Below are positions 16,114-24,790 of a stretch of 34,077 nucleotides of DNA, in pieces. The stretch lies in the NCBI GenBank assembly GCA_944325585.1, contig CALVAS010000013.1, positions 1 to 34,077 of the forward strand, given 5' to 3'. The position numbers were made by a program, and so were the translations under genes. The notes beneath the pieces are model-generated. The model did no database searches. It was not told the origin of the DNA and saw only the letters and a list, made by a program, of their open reading frames with translations. Each line of letters opens with the position of its first letter. Position 1 is the first letter of the stretch. Origin of the DNA: Candidatus Gastranaerophilales bacterium (GTDB lineage: Bacteria > Cyanobacteriota > Vampirovibrionia > Gastranaerophilales > Gastranaerophilaceae).

Positions 16114-17463
16114 TTATTTACCTGCTATCACAACTGTAAAATCTGCACCGTTGCAGTAGTTGTTGACGGGTTCATAAACAAATTGATAACCTATTATTGA
16201 GGGGGTTTTCTTTTTTAACCAGTTAAAGTAATCATTTGTAACCTGTTTTGAATGAGCAACAAATTGCGTATGGGTTTTGTTAACATGCCCCGTGCAGATT
16301 ACATTAATTCCGAGGTTTGTTAATTGTTCTTTTACAAGAGCAGCTTCTTCGGAATTTCCTTCCGAAAACATAATTCCTGCTTTCATTTGCGGGCCCATGT
16401 CAGCCATGTTTACTTTTTCTCTGTAAATAAGACGGTTAACAACTTCCTGTGTTTTTTCAGGATCCAGAATCCAGTAGCTGATATAACCTTTTTTATTAGG
16501 CGCACCCGGAAGCATTGCTATCTCAATTTTGTCCATATCTAAATGTTTGGCAAGGCTTGCATATTGTGAAAGCTCATAAAAAGACATGTTTGTTTTGATA
16601 TATTTGTTTGCAACGTTGATAATTTCCGGAAGTTTGGTAATCGTTTCGGGCTTTTTAAGAGCTTCCATCATGCCTCTTAAAAACCATTGCTGACGCTGGG
16701 TTCTTCCGATATCTCCCATTGCATCATGTCTGAATCTTAAGTATCCGACGACCTGTTTACCGTTTAAGTGGTTAGGGCCTTTTGTAAGATTAATAAACAA
16801 TTTGCCGGAATAATCATTATAGTGCATGTTTTTTTCGACATAAATATCAACACCGCCGATTGCATCAACTATTTCCTCAACAGCCTGATCATGAACCATT
16901 ATGTAACGGTCGATTTTTACGCCAAGAGTGTCTTCAATTGTTTTTATTGTCATGCCGATTCCGCCGATAGCATGAGCCGCATTAATTTTTTGGATGCCGT
17001 GTTCATCCGGCAGATAAACTTTGCTGTCTCGCGGAATTGAAATTGCATTAAGTGATTTTGATCTGGGGTCAATATTCATTAAAATAATTGTGTCTGTTCT
17101 TGTGCCTTCCCACGGATCAGTGCCTTCACCGTTTGAATCAACACCTAAGAGAAGAATATTTCGTCTTTTGGCTCCAAAAGGAAATGAAAAATCGGCTTTA
17201 TGTTTTGTGTCGTTGTCTTTTGATAGTTTTACAAACAACTGCGTGATAAAATTATCTTTGCCGAGTTTTTCTTCCAGAAATTCTTGATTGTCTGCAAGAA
17301 TAAAGAAACTTAACGCTCCGCCGATAATTAATATTGTCAAAATCATGACTGTCCGCAAAAATTTTGAACTCTCTCTTTTTCTCAATTTTGCCTGACGTAT
17401 ATAATTTTCATCCTGATTTTGCTGCTGGCTTCTTCTTGGTCCTTTTGGTGTATCTGTTTTCAT
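16114..17463 (-). CDS. LytR-CpsA-Psr (LCP) family protein with LytR_C domain
   Basis: This is a 449-residue envelope protein. A basic cytoplasmic N-terminus (residues 1-35) precedes one membrane helix (TVMILTILIIGGALSFFILA). The LCP domain begins at RRNILLLGVDSNGEGTDPWEGTRTDTIILMN (about 105) with the conserved arginines and aspartates that bind pyrophosphoryl-polyprenyl lipid (SIPRDSKVYLP, LRFRHDAMGDIGRTQRQQ). A C-terminal LytR_C-type domain (AGIMFSEGNSEEAALVKEQL onward) follows. LCP proteins transfer undecaprenyl-linked glycopolymers to peptidoglycan or to other envelope acceptors. The start has AAGGAT 7 bases upstream. It is upstream of lemA on the same strand, which suggests a cell-envelope transcription unit. 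Confidence 0.93.
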   Translation of the reverse strand: MKTDTPKGPRRSQQQNQDENYIRQAKLRKRESSKFLRTVMILTILIIGGALSFFILADNQEFLEEKLGKDNFITQLFVKLSKDNDTKHKADFSFPFGAKRRNILLLGVDSNGEGTDPWEGTRTDTIILMNIDPRSKSLNAISIPRDSKVYLPDEHGIQKINAAHAIGGIGMTIKTIEDTLGVKIDRYIMVHDQAVEEIVDAIGGVDIYVEKNMHYNDYSGKLFINLTKGPNHLNGKQVVGYLRFRHDAMGDIGRTQRQQWFLRGMMEALKKPETITKLPEIINVANKYIKTNMSFYELSQYASLAKHLDMDKIEIAMLPGAPNKKGYISYWILDPEKTQEVVNRLIYREKVNMADMGPQMKAGIMFSEGNSEEAALVKEQLTNLGINVICTGHVNKTHTQFVAHSKQVTNDYFNWLKKKTPSIIGYQFVYEPVNNYCNGADFTVVIAGK

Positions 17464-17544
17464 AATATATCCTTGTGTTTCACGTTATATTTAATATCAT
17501 ATAATATATTTATCATTTGCATATACAATAATGTAATGATTTTA

Positions 17545-18912
17545 TTAAAGAACTTTTAGCAAAAATACCGAAACCAGCGTAAAATAAACAACAAGTCCTA
17601 CAACATCAATTGTTGTTGCGATAACAGGACCTGAAGCAACTGCCGGATCGACATTTATAGATTTTAGCGCAAACGGAGTAAACGTTCCGATAATGGTTGC
17701 CATCGTCATATTAATCGTCATTGCAATTCCCACGACGATTCCCAGTTCAATATTGTGCTGCCAGCCCCAGGTTACCATTGTTACAAGCATTCCGAAAATA
17801 CTTCCTATCACAAGACCTATTAACATTTCTCTTAATATATGGTGGAATGCTGAACTTAAAGTTACCTGTCCGGTTGAAAGCCCGCGAACCATAAGCGTGA
17901 TACTTTGTGTTCCGATGTTTCCACCCAGTCCTGCAAGTAGCGGCATAAATATCGCAACAATCGGGAGCGCTGCAATTGTGTGATCAAAATGATGAGCAAC
18001 ATTTACTGCAATGAATTCACCGAGAAGCGTGATAAAAAGCCATGGTGTGCGAGCTCTGATTGCGTTTAAAATGTTGCCTGTTAAAATTTCGTCTTCATCA
18101 ACAACTTCGGTTGAAATACCTGAAGACTGGTAAATTTCTTCCGTGGTTTCTTCTTCAAACAAGTCATGAACGTCATCCCAGGTTATCATTCCTTTCAGTC
18201 TGTTATAAAGGTCAACAACCGGAAGTGCGTTATACTGGTATTTCATAAATTCATCGGTAATATAATCGCTGTAATCATCAACATGAAGTTTTACGATATC
18301 CGAAATCATTATGTCTTCGACTTTTTTATTAACAGGGGATGTCAAAAGTTTTCTGAGAGAAACAACGCCTAAAAGGTGATTTTGCTTATCCACAACATAG
18401 ATATAATAAAGTTCCAAATTGTCGCGTTCTGCTTTAATTCTTATATAATTCAAAACATCCTGAACGCTCATATCAGAATTAACGGTCAGTACAACAGGGT
18501 TCATGATACCGCCTGCGGTATCTTCATTATATGTCAACAGTTCTCGGACTTCTTCAGAAAATTTGTGAGGAAGTTTGTCAAGATATGTTTCGGTTTCATC
18601 CTCTTCCATATCGCCGAGAACGTCTGCTGCCGCGTCATGCGGTAATCTGGTCAAAATTTTAGATGCGATTTCCTGATCAATGTCTCCCAGAAGTTCAACC
18701 TGCATTTGCGGAGAAATATATTCCATAAGTTCTGCCGCTTTTTCAATATCAAGAAGTTTGAAGCAGGTAAGTCTTTCTTCCGGTTTCAATTCCTGAAAAA
18801 TATCCGCCAGATCAGCGCTGTGAAAACCTGCCAGTTCTTCTTTTAACTGATCTGTGGTTTCATCTTCCATGATTTCTCTTAATCTTTCGATTACGTTTGA
18901 AACATTCATCAT
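17545..18912 (-). CDS. mgtE: Magnesium transporter MgtE
   Basis: A 455-residue MgtE-type Mg2+ channel/transporter with domains in canonical order. The N-terminal superhelical domain (about 20-130, FHSADLADIFQELKPEERL) is followed by a pair of CBS domains (about 135-260, MNPVVLTVNSDMSVQDVLNYI and ALPVVDLYNRLKGMITWDD). The five-helix membrane domain has PLLAGLGGNIGTQS and the pore segment VASGPVIATTIDVVGLVVYF, whose aspartate corresponds to the Mg2+-binding residue. No Mg2+ riboswitch is visible upstream. Instead TATAAT lies 6 bases before the first ATG and there is no Shine-Dalgarno. The second codon is also ATG and could be the start. It is divergent from argS. Confidence 0.95.
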   Translation of the reverse strand: MMNVSNVIERLREIMEDETTDQLKEELAGFHSADLADIFQELKPEERLTCFKLLDIEKAAELMEYISPQMQVELLGDIDQEIASKILTRLPHDAAADVLGDMEEDETETYLDKLPHKFSEEVRELLTYNEDTAGGIMNPVVLTVNSDMSVQDVLNYIRIKAERDNLELYYIYVVDKQNHLLGVVSLRKLLTSPVNKKVEDIMISDIVKLHVDDYSDYITDEFMKYQYNALPVVDLYNRLKGMITWDDVHDLFEEETTEEIYQSSGISTEVVDEDEILTGNILNAIRARTPWLFITLLGEFIAVNVAHHFDHTIAALPIVAIFMPLLAGLGGNIGTQSITLMVRGLSTGQVTLSSAFHHILREMLIGLVIGSIFGMLVTMVTWGWQHNIELGIVVGIAMTINMTMATIIGTFTPFALKSINVDPAVASGPVIATTIDVVGLVVYFTLVSVFLLKVL

Positions 18913-18918
18913 AACATT

Positions 18919-18924
18919 ATTATA
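18919..18924 (-). promoter_or_regulatory. mgtE -10 box directly before the start codon
   Basis: TATAAT on the minus strand is 6 bases from the mgtE ATG at 18912, leaving no space for a leader. The -35 region is poor. Confidence 0.45.
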
Positions 18925-18951
18925 GTACGAATATAAATTTTGTTGAGTAAA

Positions 18952-18981
18952 TTGTCGGGTAAAATTTTTTTATTGTATAAT
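18952..18981 (+). promoter_or_regulatory. argS promoter
   Basis: TTGTCG (18952-18957), an 18-base spacer and TATAAT (18976-18981) are followed by an ordinary leader with AGGAG before the ATG at 19015. Confidence 0.6.
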
Positions 18982-19014
18982 TTTTCCATAGGATATTTTT
19001 TACAGGAGAAAAAG

Positions 19015-20727
19015 ATGATAAAAGATTATTTTCTGGATAATATAGAGAATGCTGTTTTGCGAGCCGTTGAAGCCGGTAAACTCGGGCAAATGAGTGAATA
19101 CCAAAAAGGTACGCTGATTGTTGAGAAACCTAAAAATCCCGACTTCGGCGATTTTGCGGTTAATGTTTCCTCTCTTGCGCGTTCGGCTAAAATTGCTCCT
19201 CCCATGATTGCAAACGCAATTGTTGAAGAAATCGACAAAGATGATAACGAATATTCGGTAATCGGCGGATTTATAAATTTTAAAGCCGGAAAAAATCTTT
19301 TAACCGATTCAATTGATGAAATCTTCAAAAAACGTGAAAGTTTCGGCCGTCCTGAAAATAATAATAAAGAAAAAATTATTCTTGAATATGTTTCCGCAAA
19401 TCCGACAGGGCCGTTCCATATCGGACACGGAAGATGGGCTGCAATGGGTTCGGTTCTTGCAAATCTTTTGAAATTTTACGGACATGATGTTTATCAGGAA
19501 TTTTACATAAATGATGCAGGAAGCCAGATTCAAAAACTCGGCAACTCACTTGCTATAAGAATCAGACAGCAGCTTGGCGAAGATATTGATTTCCCGTCTG
19601 ACGAAATTGAGCGGAAAAATTATTATCCGGGCGATTATCTGATTCCTGTTGCTGAAAAATATCTGAAAACCCACTCAGGACTTCCCGGGGATGTTAAAGA
19701 ATTGAGTGATTTTGCAAAAAATGAGATGGAAAATCTTCAAAAAGAACTTTTGAAACATTTCCGTGTTTATTTTGACAATTTTTACTCAGAATTGACTCTC
19801 CATCAGTCAGGAAAAGTTGATGAGTGCGTAAATAAATTAAAGAAAAGCGGAAAAATTTACACTAAAGACGGCGCTGATTGGTTCCGTTCTTCAGATTACG
19901 GAGATGATCAGGACAGAGTTATTAAAAAAGCTGACGGGTCAAATACGTATCTGACAGCGGATATTGCGTATCATATTGACAAACTTGAGCGCGGATTTGA
20001 CAGAATGATTAATATCTGGGGGGCAGACCACCACGGATATGTTGCGCGTGTAAAGGCTTCAATTGAGGCTTTAGGATATAATCCGGACAAACTCGAAATC
20101 CTTCTGGGACAGCTTGTTAATCTTGTTATTAACGGAAATGAAGTTCGTATGGGCAAACGTAAAAATATGGTTACGCTTGACGATTTGATTGAGGAAGTCG
20201 GCGTTGATGCAACACGTTTCTGGATGTCAATGAGAAATATTGATACAACACTTGATTTTGATATTGAACTTGCAAAAACTAACAGTGATGAAAACCCTGT
20301 ATTTTATGTTCAATATGCACATGCAAGAGCTTGTTCAATTTTGCGTAACGCTGTTGAGGAAAAATTTGACACACAAACAGGAAAAACACTTCCTGCACCA
20401 TTGACGGCGGTAGAGTTTGAAGAATTGAAAAATAATTATAAAAAAGAAGATTTATTGCCGACAATTGATACGGCACGCAAACTTATTCTGAAACTTGAGG
20501 AATTTAAGTCTATGATTAAGATGTCTGCCGAAACCCGTCAGGTTTACACGATTTGCAGGTATGTACAAGAATTGGCATCGGAATTTCATTCATTCTACAA
20601 TGCCAATCGTGTAATTTCGGAGGATAAAGCGCTTATGAAGTCTCGTCTGGCGCTTGTTCTTTCAGTTAAGCAAGTTTTAAAGAATGCTCTTGATATTCTT
20701 GCGGTTACAGCGCCTGAAAGAATGTAG
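19015..20727 (+). CDS. argS: Arginyl-tRNA synthetase
   Basis: A 570-residue class I aminoacyl-tRNA synthetase that charges tRNA-Arg. The N-terminal add-1 domain (NPDFGDFAVNVSSLARSAKI) is followed by the HIGH-type signature in SANPTGPFHIGHGRWAAMGS, ADIAYHIDKLERGFDRMINIWGADHHGY, and the KMSK-equivalent VRMGKRKNMVTL. The C-terminal DALR anticodon-binding domain (YAHARACSILRN to AVTAPERM) ends with the typical R-M. The HIGHGRWA form is common in Cyanobacteria-related ArgS. The start at 19015 has AGGAG 7-8 bases upstream. An in-frame TTG at 18940 would lie upstream of the promoter and is rejected. Its stop is one base from that of the convergent 20729 gene. Two tRNA-Arg genes lie 4 kb upstream. 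Confidence 0.97.
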   Translation: MIKDYFLDNIENAVLRAVEAGKLGQMSEYQKGTLIVEKPKNPDFGDFAVNVSSLARSAKIAPPMIANAIVEEIDKDDNEYSVIGGFINFKAGKNLLTDSIDEIFKKRESFGRPENNNKEKIILEYVSANPTGPFHIGHGRWAAMGSVLANLLKFYGHDVYQEFYINDAGSQIQKLGNSLAIRIRQQLGEDIDFPSDEIERKNYYPGDYLIPVAEKYLKTHSGLPGDVKELSDFAKNEMENLQKELLKHFRVYFDNFYSELTLHQSGKVDECVNKLKKSGKIYTKDGADWFRSSDYGDDQDRVIKKADGSNTYLTADIAYHIDKLERGFDRMINIWGADHHGYVARVKASIEALGYNPDKLEILLGQLVNLVINGNEVRMGKRKNMVTLDDLIEEVGVDATRFWMSMRNIDTTLDFDIELAKTNSDENPVFYVQYAHARACSILRNAVEEKFDTQTGKTLPAPLTAVEFEELKNNYKKEDLLPTIDTARKLILKLEEFKSMIKMSAETRQVYTICRYVQELASEFHSFYNANRVISEDKALMKSRLALVLSVKQVLKNALDILAVTAPERM

Positions 20728-20728
20728 A

Positions 20729-21085
20729 CTAACCTAAAAAGTTGCGCGTTTGAGAAGCTATTATGCTTTTTGCATTTTCGGAAGTTTTCATAGGATTTTC
20801 GTTGTGCTGTGAAATTGAGCTTTTGAATGCTTTGATTTCGCCGAATTTGTTTTTCACAATTTTAATCACTTCATCCGGAAGTTTGTAAAGTTCAAATTTG
20901 TCGCCGTTGTCGAATTTTTTGCTTGAAAATTCAATCTTGTTTGAATTTTTATTCAGAATCAAGTGAGTTTCGATTCTCGGGTTAAGTAGACTGTTTGTAT
21001 AATATTTGGTATTTATCATTCGAGAGCCGGTATTTCTCGGTGAGTTGAACGTAACAGATTTTGAAATAAGTTTTTCAATTCCCAT
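20729..21085 (-). CDS. Hypothetical protein (118 aa)
   Basis: This is a basic, soluble-looking 118-residue protein without signal peptide or membrane segment. An N-terminal part (MGIEKLISKSVTFNSPRN) precedes a beta-rich stretch (RIETHLILNKNSNKIEFSSK) and a probable helix (LPDEVIKIVKNKFGEIKAF). The ATG has a strong AAGGAG 8 bases upstream, which supports real translation. It is convergent with argS and sits just downstream of dus on the same strand, so it may be the last gene of the TPR-dus transcript. I do not recognise the family. Confidence 0.65.
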   Translation of the reverse strand: MGIEKLISKSVTFNSPRNTGSRMINTKYYTNSLLNPRIETHLILNKNSNKIEFSSKKFDNGDKFELYKLPDEVIKIVKNKFGEIKAFKSSISQHNENPMKTSENAKSIIASQTRNFLG

Positions 21086-21144
21086 AGTAATTTCTCCTTT
21101 GCTATTCTCAATAATGCGGGTAAACTTTTTAATTTGCCAAAAAA

Positions 21145-22122
21145 TTATTTGACGTTTACAAATCTTAATTCATCAAGGTATTTTATAATTTTATTGTAAT
21201 CTTCTTCTAAAACGAGTTTTGAGCGGAGAACTTTTGCATTTTTAAAGCCGGCAAAATAATAAGGGTAAAATTTCCGCATAAATTTGATTCCGACATTTTC
21301 GCCTCTTAGATTTATTTCATCATCAAGATGTCTTTTGAGCATCTGCGCACGCTCTTCAATATCCGGCGGAGCAAGTCTTTCTCCGGTTTTAATAAAGTGT
21401 GAAACTCTGCCCGTAAGTGTGGGATCTCCAAGTGTTCCGCGTCCTATTGCAATACCGTCGGCTTTGGATTGTTCCAAACATTTTTCGGCATCTTCAATAC
21501 TTGTTACGTCCCCGTTTGCAAAAACAGGAATATCTACAGCACTTTTAAGTTCACTTATTTTTGTCCAGTCGGCACTGCCAGAATACAATTGAGAGCGGGT
21601 TCTGGCATGGATTGTTATAAAATCCGCTCCTGCTTCTTGCATTTTTATACCGAATTCAACAAAATTCATCTCATCAAAAGTGTAGCCGAGTCTGAATTTT
21701 ACACTGACAGGTTTATTTGTTCCCGATTTTACGGCCTTGACAAGTTCTGCGGCAAGCTCAGGGTTCCGCATCAATGCGCATCCGTCCTGACCTTTTACTA
21801 CTTTGTTGACAGGGCATCCCATATTTATGTCAATCATATCTGCGTAATTTGTTAAAAATTCAGCAGCTTTTTCCATCATTTCAGGTTTGTGACCGCTTAT
21901 TTGGTACGAAATCGGGCTGTGGTTTTCGTCACGTTTAAAAATTTCCGTACCGGAACGGCCGTTTAAAGTTTGAGCAAGATATTCCGAACTTATCATTTCT
22001 GTTGTTAAAAGTACATCAGGTGAATATCTTCTAACCAGACTTCTTAAGACATAATCTGTGATACCTGCCATCGGGGCAAGTGAAACACGGCTTTTTATTA
22101 AGTTGTTTACACTATTGTGCAT
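21145..22122 (-). CDS. dus: tRNA-dihydrouridine synthase (DusB-like)
   Basis: This FMN-dependent TIM-barrel enzyme reduces uridine to dihydrouridine in tRNA D-loops. Family motifs are in order: VSLAPMAGITDYVLRSLVRRY, TEMISSEYL, DINMGCPVNKVVKGQDGCALM with the catalytic cysteine, KPVSVKFRLGY, ADFITIHARTRSQLYSG, VFANGDVTSIEDA and ADGIAIGRGTLGDP. The 325-residue length and motif pattern fit the DusB/Dus1-type group. Its start overlaps the 3' end of the upstream TPR gene by 11 bases, indicating translational coupling. The assignment to a precise Dus subgroup is not possible by eye. Confidence 0.94.
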   Translation of the reverse strand: MHNSVNNLIKSRVSLAPMAGITDYVLRSLVRRYSPDVLLTTEMISSEYLAQTLNGRSGTEIFKRDENHSPISYQISGHKPEMMEKAAEFLTNYADMIDINMGCPVNKVVKGQDGCALMRNPELAAELVKAVKSGTNKPVSVKFRLGYTFDEMNFVEFGIKMQEAGADFITIHARTRSQLYSGSADWTKISELKSAVDIPVFANGDVTSIEDAEKCLEQSKADGIAIGRGTLGDPTLTGRVSHFIKTGERLAPPDIEERAQMLKRHLDDEINLRGENVGIKFMRKFYPYYFAGFKNAKVLRSKLVLEEDYNKIIKYLDELRFVNVK

Positions 22123-24226
22123 ATTGTTTCAATTCTTCCAGACGTGCTGCCGCATATTTTTTGTATTCATCATCAGGGGCGTTTGATTCTGCGTATTTTT
22201 TGTAATAAGGATAGGCTTCTTTATACTTCTCCATTGTGTCTAAATCCGCGGCAATAAGGTAATTTACTATATTTAATTCGTCACTGTTATTGTATTTAAG
22301 TACATTTTTGTAGTTGTTGACGGCTTCGGCCTGATTGTTTTTTGCATCATAAATCATGCCTCTATAGTAGTAGGCATAGGCATTTTGGGTATCAGCTGCA
22401 AGAAGTTTATTTAACAGTGCAAGACTTTCGTCATATTTTTCGCTTTCGTAAAGTGAAATTGCCAGATTAAGACTGTCCGAGTTCTGTTGTTGAACGATTG
22501 AACTCAAATAATCCGCAGCTTTCTGGTTGTTTTTATTTAATGCAACCGATTTTTTTAAAAATTCCTCTGCAGCACCGTAGTTTTCTTCTTCAGCGTATAA
22601 AACACCTATATAATAGGCAATATCAGAGTCGTTTGGCTTAAGCTGAAAAGCCTTTTGATAGTATTCAATTGCTTTTCCGGTATCTCCAAGGTTCTGGTAT
22701 GCTGATGCAACCCCGAGCATTGAATCTGATGTCGGAGGCTGTACTTTTAAATATTCATTAATTGCATTCTGATAGTCTTTGTTGTTGAAATATTCTGCAG
22801 CTTTATCAAATGTCAGCGCGATAGTTTCGTTTTTAATATTTTTTATAGCATCATCTACCTGTGCATTGTTCGGGAATTTTGTTTTTGCAAGGTTAAGAGT
22901 ATTTAAGGCATCATCATAATTTTTCATCTGCCCCTGCGCTATTGCAAGGTTTACAAATATTTCAGGGTTGTTTGAATTCTTTGTTATTTCAGAATAAACA
23001 GAAATAGCATCTTCAAGTTTATTTTGTTTGTGAAGATCAAGTGCGTAATTGTAAAGCATATCGCTTACATCCGTGCCGTTTGCGTTCTTTTTAACATAAT
23101 CCACAAACTGTTTTGTTGTCATTGTTTTGCGCGCAGCATCAAAAAGTTCGTTTTGCGCTATTTCGTTGTCCGGTTCAATACTCAAAACTTTTTTAAAGAA
23201 TGTTTGTGCGGCCTTTGTATCTCCGAGTGCAGCAAGTGACTGGGCTTTGTATAAGTTTGCCTGAACATTGTCCGGATAAAGTATTAATATGCTGTCATAA
23301 GCTACAATTGCTGTTTTATAGTCGCCCTTTTGCTGATAAAGAGTTCCGACATTAAGGCGGGTATTTACGTTTGAAGGATCAATTGATTCGGCTTTCTGAT
23401 AATAGGAAAGCGCATCTTCAAACTTGCCCTGTTTTTGTAAAATTGCGCCGAGATTTGCAATTGTATCGGCATCATTCGGATTTGCGTCCAGTTTTTTCTT
23501 GTAAATTCTTTCCAGGGCATACAGCACTTCTTTGTTATCAGTGCTCTTGGTTAAAATATAGTTGTACTCTTCAACCGCGAGATTTTCGCTGCCAAGATTG
23601 TCAAGAACCTTGGCGTATGACAATCGAAGAGAAATGTCATCAGGTGCAACTGCAACGGCTTTTCTGTAATATTCAGCACTTTTGGGATCATTTCCAAAAA
23701 GTTTCATAATGTCGCCGATTTGTTTGAAACTTTCTTTTATATATGATTTATCGGCAAGTGATTGGCTGAATTCGTATGCAGCGGCTGCAAATTCACCGCC
23801 TGCTCTTAATTGTTTTGCTTTTTCAAATCTGGATTTCGGTGAGGTGTCAAATTTTGTTAATTCAATACATTTGTCAAGGTTGCTGTTTACCTGTGTAATT
23901 GCGTGTGATGAATTCTTTACGCTGTCCGCATTCGGGTACATTGCAAGATAAAATAATGCGCTTCTATAGTCATCTGCGGCTTTATCATAATCTTTTTCCG
24001 TGTTTGCATGATATGTGCCTCTGGCAAGATAGGAGTTTACAAGACCTATTCTTGCAGAGTTGTCAAGATAATTTATTTTTAAAGCATTTTTAAATTCCGT
24101 AATTGCACTCGAATATTGATAATTTGATAAATATTGCTGTGCAAGATCGTAGTGCTCCTTAAAACCGGCATAAACAGGAAGGTTAATTGCTAAAATACTC
24201 AAAAATAAAATTGCAGTTTTTTTCAT
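22112..24226 (-). CDS. Large exported TPR protein (704 aa)
   Basis: A signal peptide (KKTAILFLSILAINLPVYAGF, cleavage after VYA) is followed by about 17-18 TPR units running to the C-terminus, for example ANLGAILQKQGKFEDALSYY, TRLNVGTLYQQKGDYKTAIV, GVASAYQNLGDTGKAIEYY and AYYYRGMIYDAKNNQAEAV. There is no transmembrane anchor after the signal, so the product should be periplasmic or cell-surface, probably a scaffold for envelope complexes. The ATG at 24226 is preferred because GAGGG lies 6 bases upstream; a GTG one codon earlier is possible. The dus gene overlaps the 3' end. No enzymatic domain is visible. Confidence 0.92.
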   Translation of the reverse strand: MKKTAILFLSILAINLPVYAGFKEHYDLAQQYLSNYQYSSAITEFKNALKINYLDNSARIGLVNSYLARGTYHANTEKDYDKAADDYRSALFYLAMYPNADSVKNSSHAITQVNSNLDKCIELTKFDTSPKSRFEKAKQLRAGGEFAAAAYEFSQSLADKSYIKESFKQIGDIMKLFGNDPKSAEYYRKAVAVAPDDISLRLSYAKVLDNLGSENLAVEEYNYILTKSTDNKEVLYALERIYKKKLDANPNDADTIANLGAILQKQGKFEDALSYYQKAESIDPSNVNTRLNVGTLYQQKGDYKTAIVAYDSILILYPDNVQANLYKAQSLAALGDTKAAQTFFKKVLSIEPDNEIAQNELFDAARKTMTTKQFVDYVKKNANGTDVSDMLYNYALDLHKQNKLEDAISVYSEITKNSNNPEIFVNLAIAQGQMKNYDDALNTLNLAKTKFPNNAQVDDAIKNIKNETIALTFDKAAEYFNNKDYQNAINEYLKVQPPTSDSMLGVASAYQNLGDTGKAIEYYQKAFQLKPNDSDIAYYIGVLYAEEENYGAAEEFLKKSVALNKNNQKAADYLSSIVQQQNSDSLNLAISLYESEKYDESLALLNKLLAADTQNAYAYYYRGMIYDAKNNQAEAVNNYKNVLKYNNSDELNIVNYLIAADLDTMEKYKEAYPYYKKYAESNAPDDEYKKYAAARLEELKQYAQ

Positions 24227-24330
24227 CACATACCCTCATCTTATGTCAAAATTTTAATACAAGAATAAAGATATGTACACCTGCTTGTATCTATCCGGCA
24301 ATACAATTTAATATTTTGTAACTTTCAATA

Positions 24331-24357
24331 AAAAAGCCTCTTTAAAAGAGGCTTTTT
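24331..24357 (-). terminator. Terminator downstream of the 58-residue ORF
   Basis: A 12-bp stem (AAAAAGCCTCTT at 24331-24342 with AAGAGGCTTTTT at 24346-24357) flanked by A and T tracts lies 4 bases after the stop of the small minus-strand gene. Confidence 0.9.
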
Positions 24358-24361
24358 TATA

Positions 24362-24538
24362 TCATGCAATGTCTTTAAAATCTGTTTTGGAAATAAATGT
24401 AGTAAACTGATCAAATAAAATCTGTAACGGTATTTCCATTGAAAAAGTTAAGGATTCATCAATTTTTACCCCCTCAACCGGTGCAAGTGTCATGTTTTCT
24501 TTTAGTTCCATCATGCTTGCTTTTGACTTTCTTCTCAT
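24362..24538 (-). CDS. Small hypothetical protein (58 aa)
   Basis: The product begins MRRKSKASMMELKENMTLAP and contains two probable strands or helices (VDESLTFSMEIPLQILFDQF-like). The start at 24538 is chosen because AGGAG stands 8 bases upstream and because a good promoter (TTTACA-N17-TATATT, 24573-24601) would start transcription near 24566, downstream of the longer in-frame alternative at 24589. A strong terminator closes the gene. Promoter, ribosome-binding site and terminator together make a convincing single-gene unit, although the family is not recognised. Confidence 0.7.
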   Translation of the reverse strand: MRRKSKASMMELKENMTLAPVEGVKIDESLTFSMEIPLQILFDQFTTFISKTDFKDIA

Positions 24539-24572
24539 AATCAATACTCCTATAATTGCTAGAAATCTTAAC

Positions 24573-24601
24573 AATATATCTATCGGCATATCCTTTGTAA
24601 A
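24573..24601 (-). promoter_or_regulatory. Promoter of the 58-residue ORF
   Basis: On the minus strand TTTACA (24596-24601), a 17-base spacer and TATATT (24573-24578). It decides the start codon of the downstream gene. Confidence 0.5.
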
Positions 24602-24742
24602 CCTTTAACGATTTGTTCCTTAGTTTTAAGAAATATTATGCCTGAAATACAGTTATAACAATAAATTTCAAAGTTTCAAATTATTTTTACAATTCGTAAT
24701 ATATTTTTTTTAGCGTTCAAACGTGCAAAAAATCCATAATTG

Positions 24743-24751
24743 TGCTATTAT
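24743..24751 (+). promoter_or_regulatory. Extended -10 promoter of infC
   Basis: TGCTATTAT is an extended -10 element with a weak -35 (GTGCAA at 24723). Transcription would begin near 24758, giving a leader of about 33 bases with AAGGAG at 24777-24782. Confidence 0.45.
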
Positions 24752-24790
24752 TAGCTTGTAGATACAGTAAAAATATAAGGAGACACAACA

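Noticed and set aside
17464-17544. Mg2+ riboswitch or other leader around mgtE
   Set aside because: The space upstream of mgtE is only about 100 bases shared with argS and shows no conserved leader structure; 17464-17544 is downstream of mgtE and plain A/T-rich.
18940-19014. TTG start of argS at 18940
   Set aside because: It lies upstream of the -35/-10 elements and adds residues not seen in ArgS.
22112-24226. CRISPR or tandem DNA repeat in the long TPR gene
   Set aside because: The periodicity is at protein level (34-residue TPR units); the DNA units are diverged and there are no constant-length spacers.
24539-24589. Longer start of the 58-residue ORF at 24589
   Set aside because: The promoter at 24573-24601 would start transcription inside it, and AGGAG precedes the later ATG instead.
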